DNA of 64,000 nucleotides from contig CBDAPZ010000001.1 of assembly GCA_965198855.1 (NCBI GenBank), forward strand, positions 930,001 to 994,000, written 5' to 3'. A program made the position numbers and the translations under genes. The DNA is from BOG-908 sp965198855 (GTDB lineage: Bacteria; Pseudomonadota; Alphaproteobacteria; Acetobacterales; Acetobacteraceae). Each line of letters begins with the position of its first letter. Within the stretch, counting starts at the first letter, position 1. Shown here one piece after another: positions 17,724 through 27,189 of this stretch. The notes below the pieces were generated by a model, which saw only the letters and a list, made by a program, of their open reading frames with translations, had not been told where the DNA came from and searched no databases.

Positions 17724-18179
17724 GTGAAAGTCCAGAAAGCCTCTTCGCGGAGCATCGGCTTCGCAATCCTCCGAGGGAAGGTCGTTCCGGTCCTGACCCT
17801 CGGCGCCAGCCTGTCTCTGGCCGTAGTCGGACATGCCTTCGCCGATGCGGCAACTGCCACGTCTCCGACCGGCGGTCTCGGGGCGCAGATGAACCTCATC
17901 TCCTCCGAGGCCATAAATTCCGGGTCCACGGCTTTCGGCATGGCGTGCTATCTCGCGGCAACGGTCTGCTTCGGTCTGGGCGTGTGGGCGCTATGGCAGA
18001 GCCGTCAGCCACAGAACCGAGAGACCGGCCACATCGGTAAGGGCGTCGCCGGCCTCGTTCTCTGCGGCCTCTTCGCAACCGCCGGCGTGTGGATCAACAA
18101 GGCTTCGATCACCGCGTCCGGCAGCGCGGCATCAATCAACGACGCTCCCGCCATGGTGCAGTTCGGCACCGGCGGCTGA
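17724..18179 (+). CDS. IcmD/DotP-like small membrane protein
   Basis: The start is GTG at 17724, chosen because AAGGAGAG stands just upstream; the frame is open further back but has no ribosome site. The 151-residue product has a signal-like first helix (VVPVLTLGASLSLAVVGHAFA), then a Gly-rich stretch. Two helices follow around a short basic loop (AFGMACYLAATVCFGLGVWALWQ, GLVLCGLFATAGVWI). This two-helix pilin-like plan is that of IcmD/DotP and TraQ/TraR-type proteins in I-type conjugation systems. Assignment rests on layout plus neighbours. Confidence 0.5.
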   Translation: MKVQKASSRSIGFAILRGKVVPVLTLGASLSLAVVGHAFADAATATSPTGGLGAQMNLISSEAINSGSTAFGMACYLAATVCFGLGVWALWQSRQPQNRETGHIGKGVAGLVLCGLFATAGVWINKASITASGSAASINDAPAMVQFGTGG

Positions 18180-18251
18180 ACTGCATAGAGCCTGCCGGCG
18201 TCGCGCACGTCGCAATCCGGCAGGCCATTTTGCCAGAGAAGAGACTACTTC

Positions 18252-18599
18252 ATGTTCACTTCCCTAACCTCTCAAGCCAAGCCCTCAACTACGCCAGCAG
18301 AACGCGTCGTGATGGTAAAATGGGGTCCACTGACCTTGCTCACGGTTGCGACATTTTATGCGACGAGCAGCGCCTTCTGTATTCCTGCGATTTCCCAGAG
18401 TGCAGCAGTGCATAGTTCAGCGCTCCAGCCTTTTTTCCTTTTTGCCGTTGGGCTTGCTCCAATGTTTGGTACAGCTCTCGTGGTTTGGACGTCCCGCCAT
18501 GGGTTGTCTCCACAGGAACGACGTTCGCAGCTCGTCGGAGCTGCGATGAGCGCAGTCCTGTTCTTCCCGGCCGTTTTGCTGGTTCGGTTCTTCAATTGA
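18252..18599 (+). CDS. Small membrane protein of the T4SS cluster
   Basis: I cannot name this 115-residue protein. It has three hydrophobic segments (GPLTLLTVATFYATSSAFC, PFFLFAVGLAPMFGTALVVW, AAMSAVLFFPAVLLVRFF), so it is an integral membrane protein, similar in plan to the preceding IcmD-like protein. Its stop overlaps the ATG of the next gene as TGATG, so it belongs to the same operon. It is likely a minor inner-membrane component of the transfer apparatus. Confidence 0.5.
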   Translation: MFTSLTSQAKPSTTPAERVVMVKWGPLTLLTVATFYATSSAFCIPAISQSAAVHSSALQPFFLFAVGLAPMFGTALVVWTSRHGLSPQERRSQLVGAAMSAVLFFPAVLLVRFFN

Positions 18600-19183
18600 T
18601 GTTGCACCTGGCCGTCTCTGTTCACCGTGGTGGCTCTGCTGCTTTGCAAAAGCTTCCCGCGCCTTGCACTTGCGCCTATTGCGGATTGCAAGCCGGGCTC
18701 CACAGCGACGACCGCAGCTGTGCGGCTTGCCTCCTCATACGGCACCTCGAACGTCCCCGCATCGATGATGAGGCCTGCCTCACCTGGCTGCCCGAATTGA
18801 GCCAGGCAACGCTTATCTGCCTGGTGCGCGAGATGCACACGCGTCTCCGCGCCGCCGGTGAGGCGTTCGATGCCGAGATCGCCCCCGTCATTCCCAGCCC
18901 AGAGCGCGTGGCGCTTCAGCACGTGCAGCGCGCTGTCTCGGGCCGTGCAGCGATCGCCGCCGAACTGCTCGGGACATCGCGGCCGAGCGAGCTGGCGCAG
19001 GCCCTCAGCCGCATGTCCGCCCCGTCTTACGACCAGCGTCATAAGCTGCTCGGTGGGGTGCGGGTGCTTCCGGTTGGGCGGTTCTTCGTCGGCTCGGACG
19101 ATGTCTACCCGGCCATTGTCGATAGTTGGCGAAGCTCGGCGAAGCCAAAATCTTCGTCGACGCTTTCACGGAGCGTTGCCTGA
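18599..19183 (+). CDS. IcmJ/DotN-like zinc-binding protein
   Basis: The start at 18599 overlaps the previous stop (TGATG) and gives 194 residues. The N-terminal part holds two CxxC pairs, Cys25/Cys28 and Cys41/Cys44, in a zinc-ribbon arrangement, followed by an alpha-helical domain. Size, cysteines and a position immediately before an IcmB/DotO gene match IcmJ/DotN, a component of the Dot/Icm coupling complex. The stop overlaps the icmB start, again as TGATG. A more divergent HNH-like protein is possible but less likely given the order of genes. Confidence 0.6.
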   Translation: MLHLAVSVHRGGSAALQKLPAPCTCAYCGLQAGLHSDDRSCAACLLIRHLERPRIDDEACLTWLPELSQATLICLVREMHTRLRAAGEAFDAEIAPVIPSPERVALQHVQRAVSGRAAIAAELLGTSRPSELAQALSRMSAPSYDQRHKLLGGVRVLPVGRFFVGSDDVYPAIVDSWRSSAKPKSSSTLSRSVA

Positions 19184-22100
19184 TGTTTTCCGGAATTGCC
19201 TCGATGCTCGCCAGCCTGTCGCTGATGCTGAAGCAGCCGCTGACGGCCTATTGCGACCTGGAGACGACGCATGACGACGCGCTGATCACCAGGGGCGGCC
19301 ATTACTGCACCTGGCTGCACGTCAATGGCATGCAGCGCATGGCCGAACGCAAGGACTACGATGCCATCACCGAGGCCATGCGGCTCGATCTTTCCGGTGC
19401 GCTGGAGAACAAGGGCCACGCCATTGTCGGATGGTATATCTCCGACCCCGACGCGGCACTGGTCGAGATCGAGCGTGTCAATCTCGCATCTTGCCGGTCG
19501 ATCGCGCGCGAGGTCGGTCTTAATCTCCACGACATTCTCAACGAGCGTGCTATTCTCTGGCTGAAGTTGATGCGTTGGGAAGCGGCATATTTCCAGGTTT
19601 GGACACGCATTTCCGTCCTGACCAAGGAGGAGCGCAAGCAGCTCAAGGCCGAATACGCCGCAAATGCAAAACATGGCGGCGGCGTTGTCGGCACGCAGCG
19701 GTTCTACATGCGCAGCGAGGTCATGGCGGCGCGCCACACGGCATTCGTCTCACGTGTGCAGTCGGCATTGCGCGCGCACGACGTCGCAATCTCCGTTCTG
19801 GAGCCGCATGATGCGCTACGCGTCGCGCGCGAGGCGATGTATCGCGAAATGTCTGGTTCCGATTGGTCACCGAGCTTGCCTGGAGACAAGGTGATGGCCC
19901 GCTGCCCGGAAGACGACGCAAAGCCGAATGCCGGTTATCTGCTGTGGCCGCCGATCCGCGATCAGTTGTTCTACACCGATGCCGTCACCTGCGGCGGTCA
20001 GCGCGTGGACTTTGGCGATAACGCCTATAGTCCGGTCGACATGGACATCGGCCCCGAGGACCCGCGGCCGTTCGTCGAACTGGCGGCCACCCTTGGAATC
20101 GACCGCATTCCCTGGCGCGCATCGATCGTGATCGAGGGCTGCGGTCAGTCCGCCATGCAGATCAAGGAGGTGGGCGCGTCGTTCCTCTCCATGTTCCCCG
20201 GCAATAGCGACCTGCGGCGTGCCTTTGCCTTTCTCAAGCAGGAACGCGAAGAGCATAACCACATCGCCATCCGCTTGCGCGCCAGCTTCGCAACATGGGC
20301 CCCGGTCGAGGATGGTCCGCGGCTGAGACGTCGCGTCTCGACGCTGTCTCAGCGCATCGAAGGCTGGGGCAACGCCAAGAGCACCATGGTGATCGGCGAT
20401 CCGCTTGAAGGCACCTTTGAGCAGCGCTCCGGGCCTATCCCTCAGCTCGACGGCCAACCCGTCACTCGCCCTCCTCGGCGATGCACTGGCGATGCTGCCC
20501 TGGAACCGCACGGCATCCCCTTGGGAGCAGGGCTCGGTGCTATTCCGCAGGCCCGATGGCGGGATCTGGCCGTACGACCCAGCCGGCGGCCGGAAGCGCC
20601 CGCTCGTGGTCGATATTTTTGTGGCACCCCCTGGGTCAGGCAAGTCTGTGCTGGCCAACACCATCAATATCGGGCTCTGCCTGTCATCGGCGGTCATGGG
20701 CACGAACGGCGCCAAGCTGCCGCTGATCGGCAAGGCCGATATCGGGCGGTCGGCGGAAGGCTTTGTCCGCCTGATCCAGGAGGCGCTCGGCCCCAACCGC
20801 AAGCACGAAGCAATCTTCGTTTCGATGCAGATTGCGCCTGGCTTTGAATTCAACCCATTCGATCTGCAGGTCGGATGTGAACGTCCACTCCCATTGGAGA
20901 AAGCGTTCCTGCAGAACTTCCTCGCACTTGCCACCCTGCCGCCGGATCAGTCCACGCCGTTCGAGGGCATGACGCAGCTGATTTCGATCGTCATCGATGA
21001 AGCCTACCGGCTTTGCACAGAGGGTGGCGGCGGCGCAAAACGCTACACGCCCGGCGTTGATCCGCAAGTCGACGCGATGATCGTGCTTCATCACATCAAG
21101 CTGGACGAGGAACAGCCGTATTGGCGCGATGTCGTCAACGAGCTCTGCGACCGGGGGGAATACCGGGTTGCCGAGCGCGCGCAACGCCACGCCGTGCCGA
21201 TCCTCGAAGACCTGATCGGCGCCGTTCGTACCGACCAGGTGCGCGACATGTTCGACCGCCTCAAACTGGTCGAAACCAGCGAAAAGGCGTCACAGATTTT
21301 CGAGCGCTATATCTCCGATACGATCCGCCGCTATCCCACGCTCAACGCACCGACGCAGTTGGACTTCGGGCCGGCGCGCATCATCGTCCTCGATCTGCAG
21401 TATGTCGCACCGACCGGGTCGGCCGCGGCCAACCGCCAGACCGAGATGATGTATCTGCTGGCCCGGCACATCCTCGCGCGGAATTTCTTTCTGCACCCGG
21501 AATACCTTGTCTACGTGCCTGAGCCCGTCAAGGAATTCCACAAAAAGCGGTTTCTTGAGACATACGAGACGGTCAAGCGCGTCGACTATGACGAATGGCA
21601 CCGAACCCAAGGCAGCGCACTTGTCCGTGCCCAGGCCGAACTGGATGTGCGTGAAGGCCGCAAGCACAACGTCCAGCTCGGCTTTGCGTCTCAGCGCCTC
21701 TCCGACATGGGAGACGGCGTGATCGCGCAATCGACGGGCCGGTTTGTCCTTGGTGCCGACGATCAGCGTGAGCGCGACGAAATAATCAAGCGCTTTGGCC
21801 TCACCGATGCCAGTGCCAAGATCGTCCGCAATCGCCTGACCGGTCCGAAGCGCGACGGCGCGCCGTTCCTGGCGATCATGCGTGCTGAGCAAGCGCATTA
21901 TGAGCAGTTCCTGATCAACTCGCTCGGTCCCGTCGAGCTGTGGGCACTGTCCACAACGCCGTCCGATACGAGCCTCCGCAACAGGCTCTACGACCGCGTC
22001 GGCTTCTCCGAGGGCCTCCGCCGGTTATCCAAGGTCTTCGGTAGCGGATCGGCATCGGATGAAATCGAGCGGCGCACGAAGGCGCGTCTCAAGAAAGGTG

Positions 22101-22252
22101 ATGCCGCAGATCGTGTCGAAACGGGCGTCGTCGATGAGTTAGCGTCCGAGTTGATTGAAGGGCGTGGGCTGGGCCTGGTGTTACGGCCACACGATGACGT
22201 GCCGCCGCCCCCAGCGGCAGCAGCGCCAGCGCTTCGTATCGCGGCGGAGTGA
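19183..22252 (+). pseudogene. IcmB/DotO (TraU-type) T4SS ATPase, frameshifted
   Basis: The large cytoplasmic ATPase of I-type secretion/conjugation systems. The first frame runs from ATG 19183 through DPLEGT near 20415, then enters an unrelated frame. The protein continues in the +1 frame (LSSAPGLSLSS...) to 22252. That part holds Walker A VAPPGSGKS near 20625 and a Walker-B-like strand ARIIVLDLQ near 21375. The shift corresponds to one inserted base around 20415-20420. Together the parts give about 1,020 residues, normal for the family. A sequencing error cannot be excluded, since both halves are otherwise open. Coupled to icmJ by TGATG. Confidence 0.8.
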
Positions 22253-22514
22253 CGTTGAATACGTCTGGCGAGCATCAACCCGTCCTAACTTTATGAAGTA
22301 CTCGAGCACATACGCGCGGGATAGATTTGCGGTCCACCGTTTAGGCCAGCATTGCTCCGAAAAATGGGCGTTCTGGCTCTGGCAGCCTGTCGAGCGGCCG
22401 CGAAAGCTAAAAGGAAATCGCATAGCTTGGGCGCCAGCGCCGATGGCAGGGTAAGCGATGCACAGGGCCCCCGACCTGTGCTATCGTGCCACAGGTAAGA
22501 CAGGGTGGATCACC

Positions 22515-22748
22515 ATGTTACATAGAGCGGCCAATCTTCCAGCGGTGCCGGCCCAGCCGCGCGTGTTCAAGGACCTTGAACGTGTCCGTCTCACGCGTGA
22601 TGTCTCCTCACAGCTGGGGACCCTGCCCAAAGGCTCGACAGGGACGATCCTCATGGTCTTTGCCGAAGGCGAGGCTTACGAGATCGAGTTTGCACGCCCT
22701 GTCGAAGCGATGGTCACGGTAAAAGCCGGAGACTTGGAGCCCGTTTAA
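22515..22748 (+). CDS. DUF4926 domain protein
   Basis: A short protein with a conserved core FKDLERVRLTRDVSSQLGTLPKGSTGTI followed by AYEIEFA, a small beta-barrel-like pattern matching DUF4926. The frame is open from 22458, but ATG 22515 gives a more usual length of 77 residues. Its stop directly abuts the GTG of the DUF6883 gene, so the two form an operon. Such pairs are thought to be toxin-antitoxin or toxin-immunity modules, with no experimental function known to me. It sits between icmB and dotD as cargo of the conjugative region. Confidence 0.6.
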   Translation: MLHRAANLPAVPAQPRVFKDLERVRLTRDVSSQLGTLPKGSTGTILMVFAEGEAYEIEFARPVEAMVTVKAGDLEPV

Positions 22749-23105
22749 GTGGCGCTGCTTCCTAGCTACGCGTTGCGCTGGATACCGGACGCCAAGATTA
22801 GGGACTATTTGCTGGTCTTGGAGCACCCCGAGGGCGGCTCCAAAGCGAACTTCTTCATAAACGTCGCCGGCTTCTCCCGAGCAAAATGGGAGGTTCTGCG
22901 AGATGCGCTTAATGCGCAGGTTTTGCTAGGTGACGCGAGAATGACCCGCGTGGATGAGTATGGCGAACGCTGGGAAGTCACCGGTCCCATCGCGGCCCCG
23001 AACAGCAAAAACTATACGGTGATTAGCGGTTGGGTCATTCGGCGCGACGATGCCAGACCGCAATTTGTAACGGCATTTCCCGACCCGAAGTACTGTCAAA
23101 ACTAG
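22749..23105 (+). CDS. DUF6883 domain protein
   Basis: 118 residues, starting at GTG directly after the preceding stop. The pattern IPDAKIRDYLL..EHPEGGSKANFF at the N terminus, a central FSRAKWEVLRDAL and a late GWVIRRDDARPQFVTAFP match DUF6883, a family often found beside DUF4926 or as the C-terminal toxin-like domain of larger proteins. No signal peptide or membrane segment is seen. The likely role is one half of a two-gene interaction module; which half is toxic cannot be told. Confidence 0.6.
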   Translation: MALLPSYALRWIPDAKIRDYLLVLEHPEGGSKANFFINVAGFSRAKWEVLRDALNAQVLLGDARMTRVDEYGERWEVTGPIAAPNSKNYTVISGWVIRRDDARPQFVTAFPDPKYCQN

Positions 23106-23220
23106 GTGTTGAAGGCAGGCGAGAAGGCCCTCGCCTCCGATCAATTTTTGCCGATTTCATGGGTGACCTTTCACTCCGCTGAGGTCTCGGCATCCGATCA
23201 GAACCCTCGGGCGCGTGACG

Positions 23221-23799
23221 TTAGGCCGACAAGCCGGTTCCCGCATAAAGTTCGGCAAGAGGAACTTCGAAACCAAGGCTTGCCAGCGCCAGCATGCCAT
23301 CTTTCGCGGGTTCAAAGCGTTGCGGCCAGCTTCCGTCTTCGCTCCTACGTAAAACTTCTGCTGCAGCTCTGCTCGTATGCAGAACCAATAATTCGCGGAC
23401 GGTTGGGATTGTCGTGTAGGCCCACACGTTCGACCAAGTTTCAGGTTGATTGCTGGGCGATAGGATTTCGACCAGCAGGATAGGATCCGTGAGCGTTCGT
23501 TCAGTGGCAACGAGAGGCGAACAGGTTATGCCTAGATCCGGTATCCGAAAATTGTGGTCTGGCATCAGCCTCGGGACCACGCCGGGATTGGCGATGACAC
23601 GGCAGGGGCTGTCCTGCCCTCGAAGATGATTGCCGATCAGTCGGCCGAGTTCACTTTGGAGAAAGCCATGAACCGTGGTGGTCGGGGCCATCGAGCGTGG
23701 CTGGCCATCGACCAGCTCAAAACGCTCGCTGCCGGGCGGGTGCCAAGCGAGGAATTCCCCAGCGGTCATTCGGACGGGAAGACGGACCACGGCTGTCAT
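23221..23799 (-). CDS. Uma2-family (DUF820) nuclease-fold protein
   Basis: 192 residues from ATG 23799. Visible family marks are the N-terminal MTAGEFLAWHPPGSERFELVDG, Asp88 in FRIPDLGI and Glu111 in LLVEILSPS, the acidic pair of the PD-(D/E)xK fold. The stretch after SPSN lacks the usual K-L-xx-Y pattern (here SNVWAYTT), so catalytic competence is doubtful. Uma2 proteins are mostly of unknown role and expand in mobile regions. The gene runs against the surrounding transfer genes and has no clear ribosome site. The frame extends upstream to 24429, but only antisense to dotD. Confidence 0.65.
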   Translation of the reverse strand: MTAVVRLPVRMTAGEFLAWHPPGSERFELVDGQPRSMAPTTTVHGFLQSELGRLIGNHLRGQDSPCRVIANPGVVPRLMPDHNFRIPDLGITCSPLVATERTLTDPILLVEILSPSNQPETWSNVWAYTTIPTVRELLVLHTSRAAAEVLRRSEDGSWPQRFEPAKDGMLALASLGFEVPLAELYAGTGLSA

Positions 23800-23925
23800 G
23801 GAGGAGCTTCTAGCACAGTTCCTGGGCGGAGTCGTGATCGGGACGTCGCGGCGGGTCGCACCAGTCCAAGAGGCTAGGTCCATTCGCAGTTTGCCCCCGT
23901 AGCCTCCGCGGCGAAGGAGGCGGCC

Positions 23926-24147
23926 ATGGCCCATCTCACATTGCAGCTCGGCGGTCCGATCGTTGTGCCGTTCAGCATTCATTTCGGGAGCCGCCGGCGA
24001 CGCGACGTCCCGAACTGGAAAATCCCCTCGCTGCTTGAGGCGTCCGCAATCGACGCCGGCCTGCGAGTGCAGCGGCGCAATGCGCTGGGCGCCCGCCCGT
24101 ATCTGATCGCTCTCGACGGCGACACTCTCGATCGTAATGAGGCCTGA
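23926..24147 (+). CDS. Small hypothetical protein ahead of dotD
   Basis: 73 residues, not recognised. Composition is basic and polar with no membrane segment. A GGAGGCGG stretch lies a few bases before the ATG, and the stop is one base from the dotD ATG at 24149, consistent with an operon with dotD and dotC. This position fits a small accessory gene of the transfer locus. Confidence 0.4.
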   Translation: MAHLTLQLGGPIVVPFSIHFGSRRRRDVPNWKIPSLLEASAIDAGLRVQRRNALGARPYLIALDGDTLDRNEA

Positions 24148-24148
24148 C

Positions 24149-24622
24149 ATGCGCGTCCCCATCATCGCCGCGCTGTTCGCGGCAACGATCCTCTCTGGCT
24201 GCGCCAGCATCACGCCCGTCCCAACGACGGTCGTGACCGCCGGGATGCCAAACCCGGAGGAGGCGCTGCGGCAGAGCATGCAGCACGTCGTTGCTGAGAT
24301 GGCCCAGCTCGGCACCTTCAGGGCCGAGCCGGTGCAAACCGCTATCATTACGGCGCCGGTCATGCCGGAGGACCTGCAGCGTGTTGTGAGCTTCACCTGG
24401 TCGGGTTCGCTGGACAAAGGCGTGGCCAAGCTCGCGCAGTCGATCGGCTACACCTTCTACACCACGGCCCAGCCGAACACCCCGCAGCTCAATGTCGCGG
24501 TTCAAATCTCGGCGGCGCCGGCCTTCGAAGTCTTCAAGGCTCTCGGCGACCAGGCCGGCACGCTAGCGACCGTCGAGGTCGATCCCCTCCACCACCAGAT
24601 CCAGGTGATCCACCATGCGTAG
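24149..24622 (+). CDS. DotD/TraH-like T4SS outer-membrane lipoprotein
   Basis: 157 residues beginning with a lipoprotein signal ending LFAATILSGC (lipobox Cys18). The C-terminal half reads as the secretin-like N domain found in DotD (VVSFTWSGSLDKGVAKLAQSIGYTF, LNVAVQISAAPAFEVFKALGDQAG, ATVEVDPLHHQIQVIH). DotD forms the outer-membrane core of I-type systems with DotC and DotH. The following gene starts inside its last codons (ATG at 24615), the expected dotD-dotC order. This is the clearest single indicator of the system type. Confidence 0.75.
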   Translation: MRVPIIAALFAATILSGCASITPVPTTVVTAGMPNPEEALRQSMQHVVAEMAQLGTFRAEPVQTAIITAPVMPEDLQRVVSFTWSGSLDKGVAKLAQSIGYTFYTTAQPNTPQLNVAVQISAAPAFEVFKALGDQAGTLATVEVDPLHHQIQVIHHA

Positions 24623-24767
24623 GTTCCGCGCCGGGCTGCTGGCCGCCACGATGGCGTCCGGCCTCGTTGCCGCGTCTGCTGCCCAAGCGGGCGAGAGCGG
24701 CGTCCTGACGTCCCCGCGCGTGCCGCCGGACCCCACGCCGGATCAGGTGGAGCAGAACGTCCCGGAC
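24615..24767 (+). pseudogene. dotC/traI-like 5' fragment cut by IS21
   Basis: The first 51 codons of a gene overlapping the dotD stop by 8 bp. It opens with an N-terminal signal (LLAATMASGLVAASAAQAG) and a Pro/Asp-rich segment, then meets the IS21 left end at 24768 and stops 20 codons into the element. By position it is DotC. The rest of that gene and the dotB that should follow are absent from the window. Confidence 0.6.
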
Positions 24768-24867
24768 TGTCAAATCGCTTGCAACCGCGACCCCCTTTTC
24801 GCGCCCAATTGCGACCCTCTAACGGCCTGATCGAGCTCCTCGAGATGGGGTCCGCGGGTGTTGGGAG

Positions 24868-24935
24868 GCTGTGGATAAGTGGCCTGCCGGAGCGACCTTT
24901 CAGAGTCAGGCGCAGGCAGGCCACTTATCCACAGC
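24868..24935. repeat. 21-bp inverted repeat with DnaA-box-like arms, IS21 copy 2
   Basis: Counterpart of the repeat in the first element: arms 24868-24888 and 24915-24935, each with TTATCCACA, located between the left terminal repeats and the end of istB. Confidence 0.75.
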
Positions 24936-24961
24936 GGACAGCCCGGGCGTAGGTTGCCAGG

Positions 24962-25690
24962 TCAGTTTCGGTTCTTGAACCGCCAGCTGGTGTTGCCTGT
25001 CTCGACGATGTCGCAGTGATGGGTCAGGCGGTCGAGCATAGCAGTCGTCATTTTGGCATCGCCAAAAACCTGCGGCCAGTCTGCAAAGGCGAGATTGGTG
25101 GTGATGAGCAGCGACGTGTTTTCATAGAGTTTGCTGATTAGGTGGAACAACAACTGGCCGCCGGATTGGCTGAACGGCAAATAGCCTAGTTCGTCGATGA
25201 CGATGACATCGTAGCGCAGCAGCGTCTCGGCAAGCCTGCCGCTGCGACCGGCGGCCTTCTCCTGCTCAAGTTGATTGACCAAATCGACCAGGTTGAAGAA
25301 CCGTCCGCGTGCACGGCTGCGGATGATCGCAGAGGCTACTCCGATGCAGAGATGCGTTTTGCCGGTGCCCGTGCCGCCGATGAAAATTGCGTTGCGCTTG
25401 GCATCGAGGAACGCGCCGGTCGCAAGTTCTAGCACCTGGCCTTGGTCAATCATCGTGTCGGCAAAAACAAACTTGTCCAGATCCTTCAGCACCGGGAACT
25501 TGGCGCCGCTGATGCGGTAGCTGATAGAGCGGGCTTGTCGATGCGTGCGTTCGGCCCGGATGAGGCTGGCGATCAGCGGGTAGATTTCGTCGCGCCGGAC
25601 CAACCCCTTGCCGGCGATCTCGTCGAAACTCGCGCGCATGCCGTAAAGCTTCAATTCGCTCATAGCGTCGAGGATTTCATGGCGTTCCAT
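24962..25690 (-). CDS. istB: IstB-like ATP-binding helper of IS21, copy 2
   Basis: Protein identical to that of copy 1, with Walker A GGTGTGKTHL and Walker B VIVIDELGYL. ATG 25690 overlaps the istA stop. Intact, so this copy should be able to supply the ATPase for either element. Confidence 0.92.
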   Translation of the reverse strand: MERHEILDAMSELKLYGMRASFDEIAGKGLVRRDEIYPLIASLIRAERTHRQARSISYRISGAKFPVLKDLDKFVFADTMIDQGQVLELATGAFLDAKRNAIFIGGTGTGKTHLCIGVASAIIRSRARGRFFNLVDLVNQLEQEKAAGRSGRLAETLLRYDVIVIDELGYLPFSQSGGQLLFHLISKLYENTSLLITTNLAFADWPQVFGDAKMTTAMLDRLTHHCDIVETGNTSWRFKNRN

Positions 25691-27189
25691 CAGGCGACCT
25701 TTCGTATGCTGTCGTAGCGGCCGCAATCGGCCACGGGCTCGATCTTCAGGCGCAGACCATCCGGCGTGATGATCGAAGGCGGCGTCGGAGGCTGGTGCCG
25801 GCGCGCCAGCACGGTCAGGATCACGTCACCGCTGGCGAGCCCCGCCGCCAGTGCTTCGGCGCAAGCTTCCTCTACGGCCGACAAGCCATGCGCCAAGACA
25901 GCAGCGAGCACTTTGACGAATTGCTGATCGCCGTCGGCATGCTGCTTCAGCTTCGCGCGCACCTGGGCCAGCGCCGGCGGGAGGGCCCAATCCTTGAACG
26001 GTGCGCCATTGCGCAAGGCGCCCGGCTTACGCACCAGCACCGGCAGATAGTGCCAGGGATCGTAAATGATCTGATACCGGCGGAAGTCGCGCGGATGGTC
26101 GGCTACCACTTCGCCGCCGAGAAGCACCACGATGCGTGCTGCGTGCGATCGCACAAGCACCATCCGGCCAGCCGCCCTGGCGTCAACGCTGTAGCGATTA
26201 TGGTCGGCCATGATCAGGCATGTCGTGGTGGCCCTGACCGCTTTCTCGACAAAACCGTCGAAGGGTCCGCGCAACTCCATCAGGCGCGGCTGCTCTTCCT
26301 GGAAAACCTCCCAGATCGTCCGGTCCTTGAACTCCGGATGCTGGTGGCGCTTCGCATAGGAGATGCACTGATCTGCCAACCAGCCGTTCAGCTCGGCCAG
26401 GCTCGAGACTCGCGGCTTGGGTCGGAACATCTGATCGCGAAGATTGCCGACCTGGTTCTCAACCTGTCCCTTCTCCCAACCTGAAGCAGGAGTACACGCG
26501 ACAGGATCGACCAAATGATGTGAGCACATCTGAAGAAAGCGCCGATTATATTGGCGCGCTTTACCCACGAAGATCGCTTCCACGGCGGTCTTCATGTTAT
26601 CATAAATCCCGCGCCGACAGATGCCGCCGTAAAACTCGAAGGCTTTGTCGTGCGCGTCGAACACAAGCTCCTGCGTCTCGCGAAAATAGGCGCGCACGAA
26701 CGGCATGCGGCTATGCGACAGCTTCATGTGCGCTGCCTTGATCACCAGCGGCAAACCCTGCAGCGTGATGGTCTCGTGGCTCCAGTCGAACTGGTAGGCT
26801 TCGCCGGGGGCAAAACTCAGCGGCACAAAGGCATGTGTCGGTGTCCGGGCCTGTTCGTCGCGCCAGGATTTGGTGAAACGATGCACGCTGTCATGCGCGC
26901 CGTCATATCCACGGCCACGCAGTTCCTCGAACAAACGCTGCGTAGAGCGGCGTTCTCGGCGAGCAAGCTTGGCCTCCTTCTCGAGGATCTCGGTGAGAAC
27001 ATCCACCCACGCACCGAGCTTGGGCACCGGCTGCACGCCCCGCTCATACTTGAATGCGGTCTTCTGGCTCCGGACCACCTTGCGCACCGTCGCCCGCGAA
27101 ACGCAGAGCGTCCGCACGATCTCCTTAATCGGCAGGCGCTGCTCGAAATAGGCGCGCCGGATATCGCCGATCACGTCCACGGACATCAT
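25690..27189 (-). CDS. istA: IstA transposase of IS21, copy 2
   Basis: Protein identical to copy 1: helix-turn-helix, then the DDE core with FDWSHE, YDNMKTAV and ENQVGNLR. The start was chosen at MMSVDVIGD (27189), with an open extension to 27240. The truncated kinase reading frame from the right runs into the first part of this element in the same direction and ends at 27125, overlapping the 5' end of istA. Confidence 0.92.
   Translation of the reverse strand: MMSVDVIGDIRRAYFEQRLPIKEIVRTLCVSRATVRKVVRSQKTAFKYERGVQPVPKLGAWVDVLTEILEKEAKLARRERRSTQRLFEELRGRGYDGAHDSVHRFTKSWRDEQARTPTHAFVPLSFAPGEAYQFDWSHETITLQGLPLVIKAAHMKLSHSRMPFVRAYFRETQELVFDAHDKAFEFYGGICRRGIYDNMKTAVEAIFVGKARQYNRRFLQMCSHHLVDPVACTPASGWEKGQVENQVGNLRDQMFRPKPRVSSLAELNGWLADQCISYAKRHQHPEFKDRTIWEVFQEEQPRLMELRGPFDGFVEKAVRATTTCLIMADHNRYSVDARAAGRMVLVRSHAARIVVLLGGEVVADHPRDFRRYQIIYDPWHYLPVLVRKPGALRNGAPFKDWALPPALAQVRAKLKQHADGDQQFVKVLAAVLAHGLSAVEEACAEALAAGLASGDVILTVLARRHQPPTPPSIITPDGLRLKIEPVADCGRYDSIRKVA

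Noticed and set aside
23800..24429. Longer N terminus for the Uma2-type protein
   Set aside because: The extension is antisense to dotD and resembles no Uma2 protein. ATG 23799 begins the family domain.
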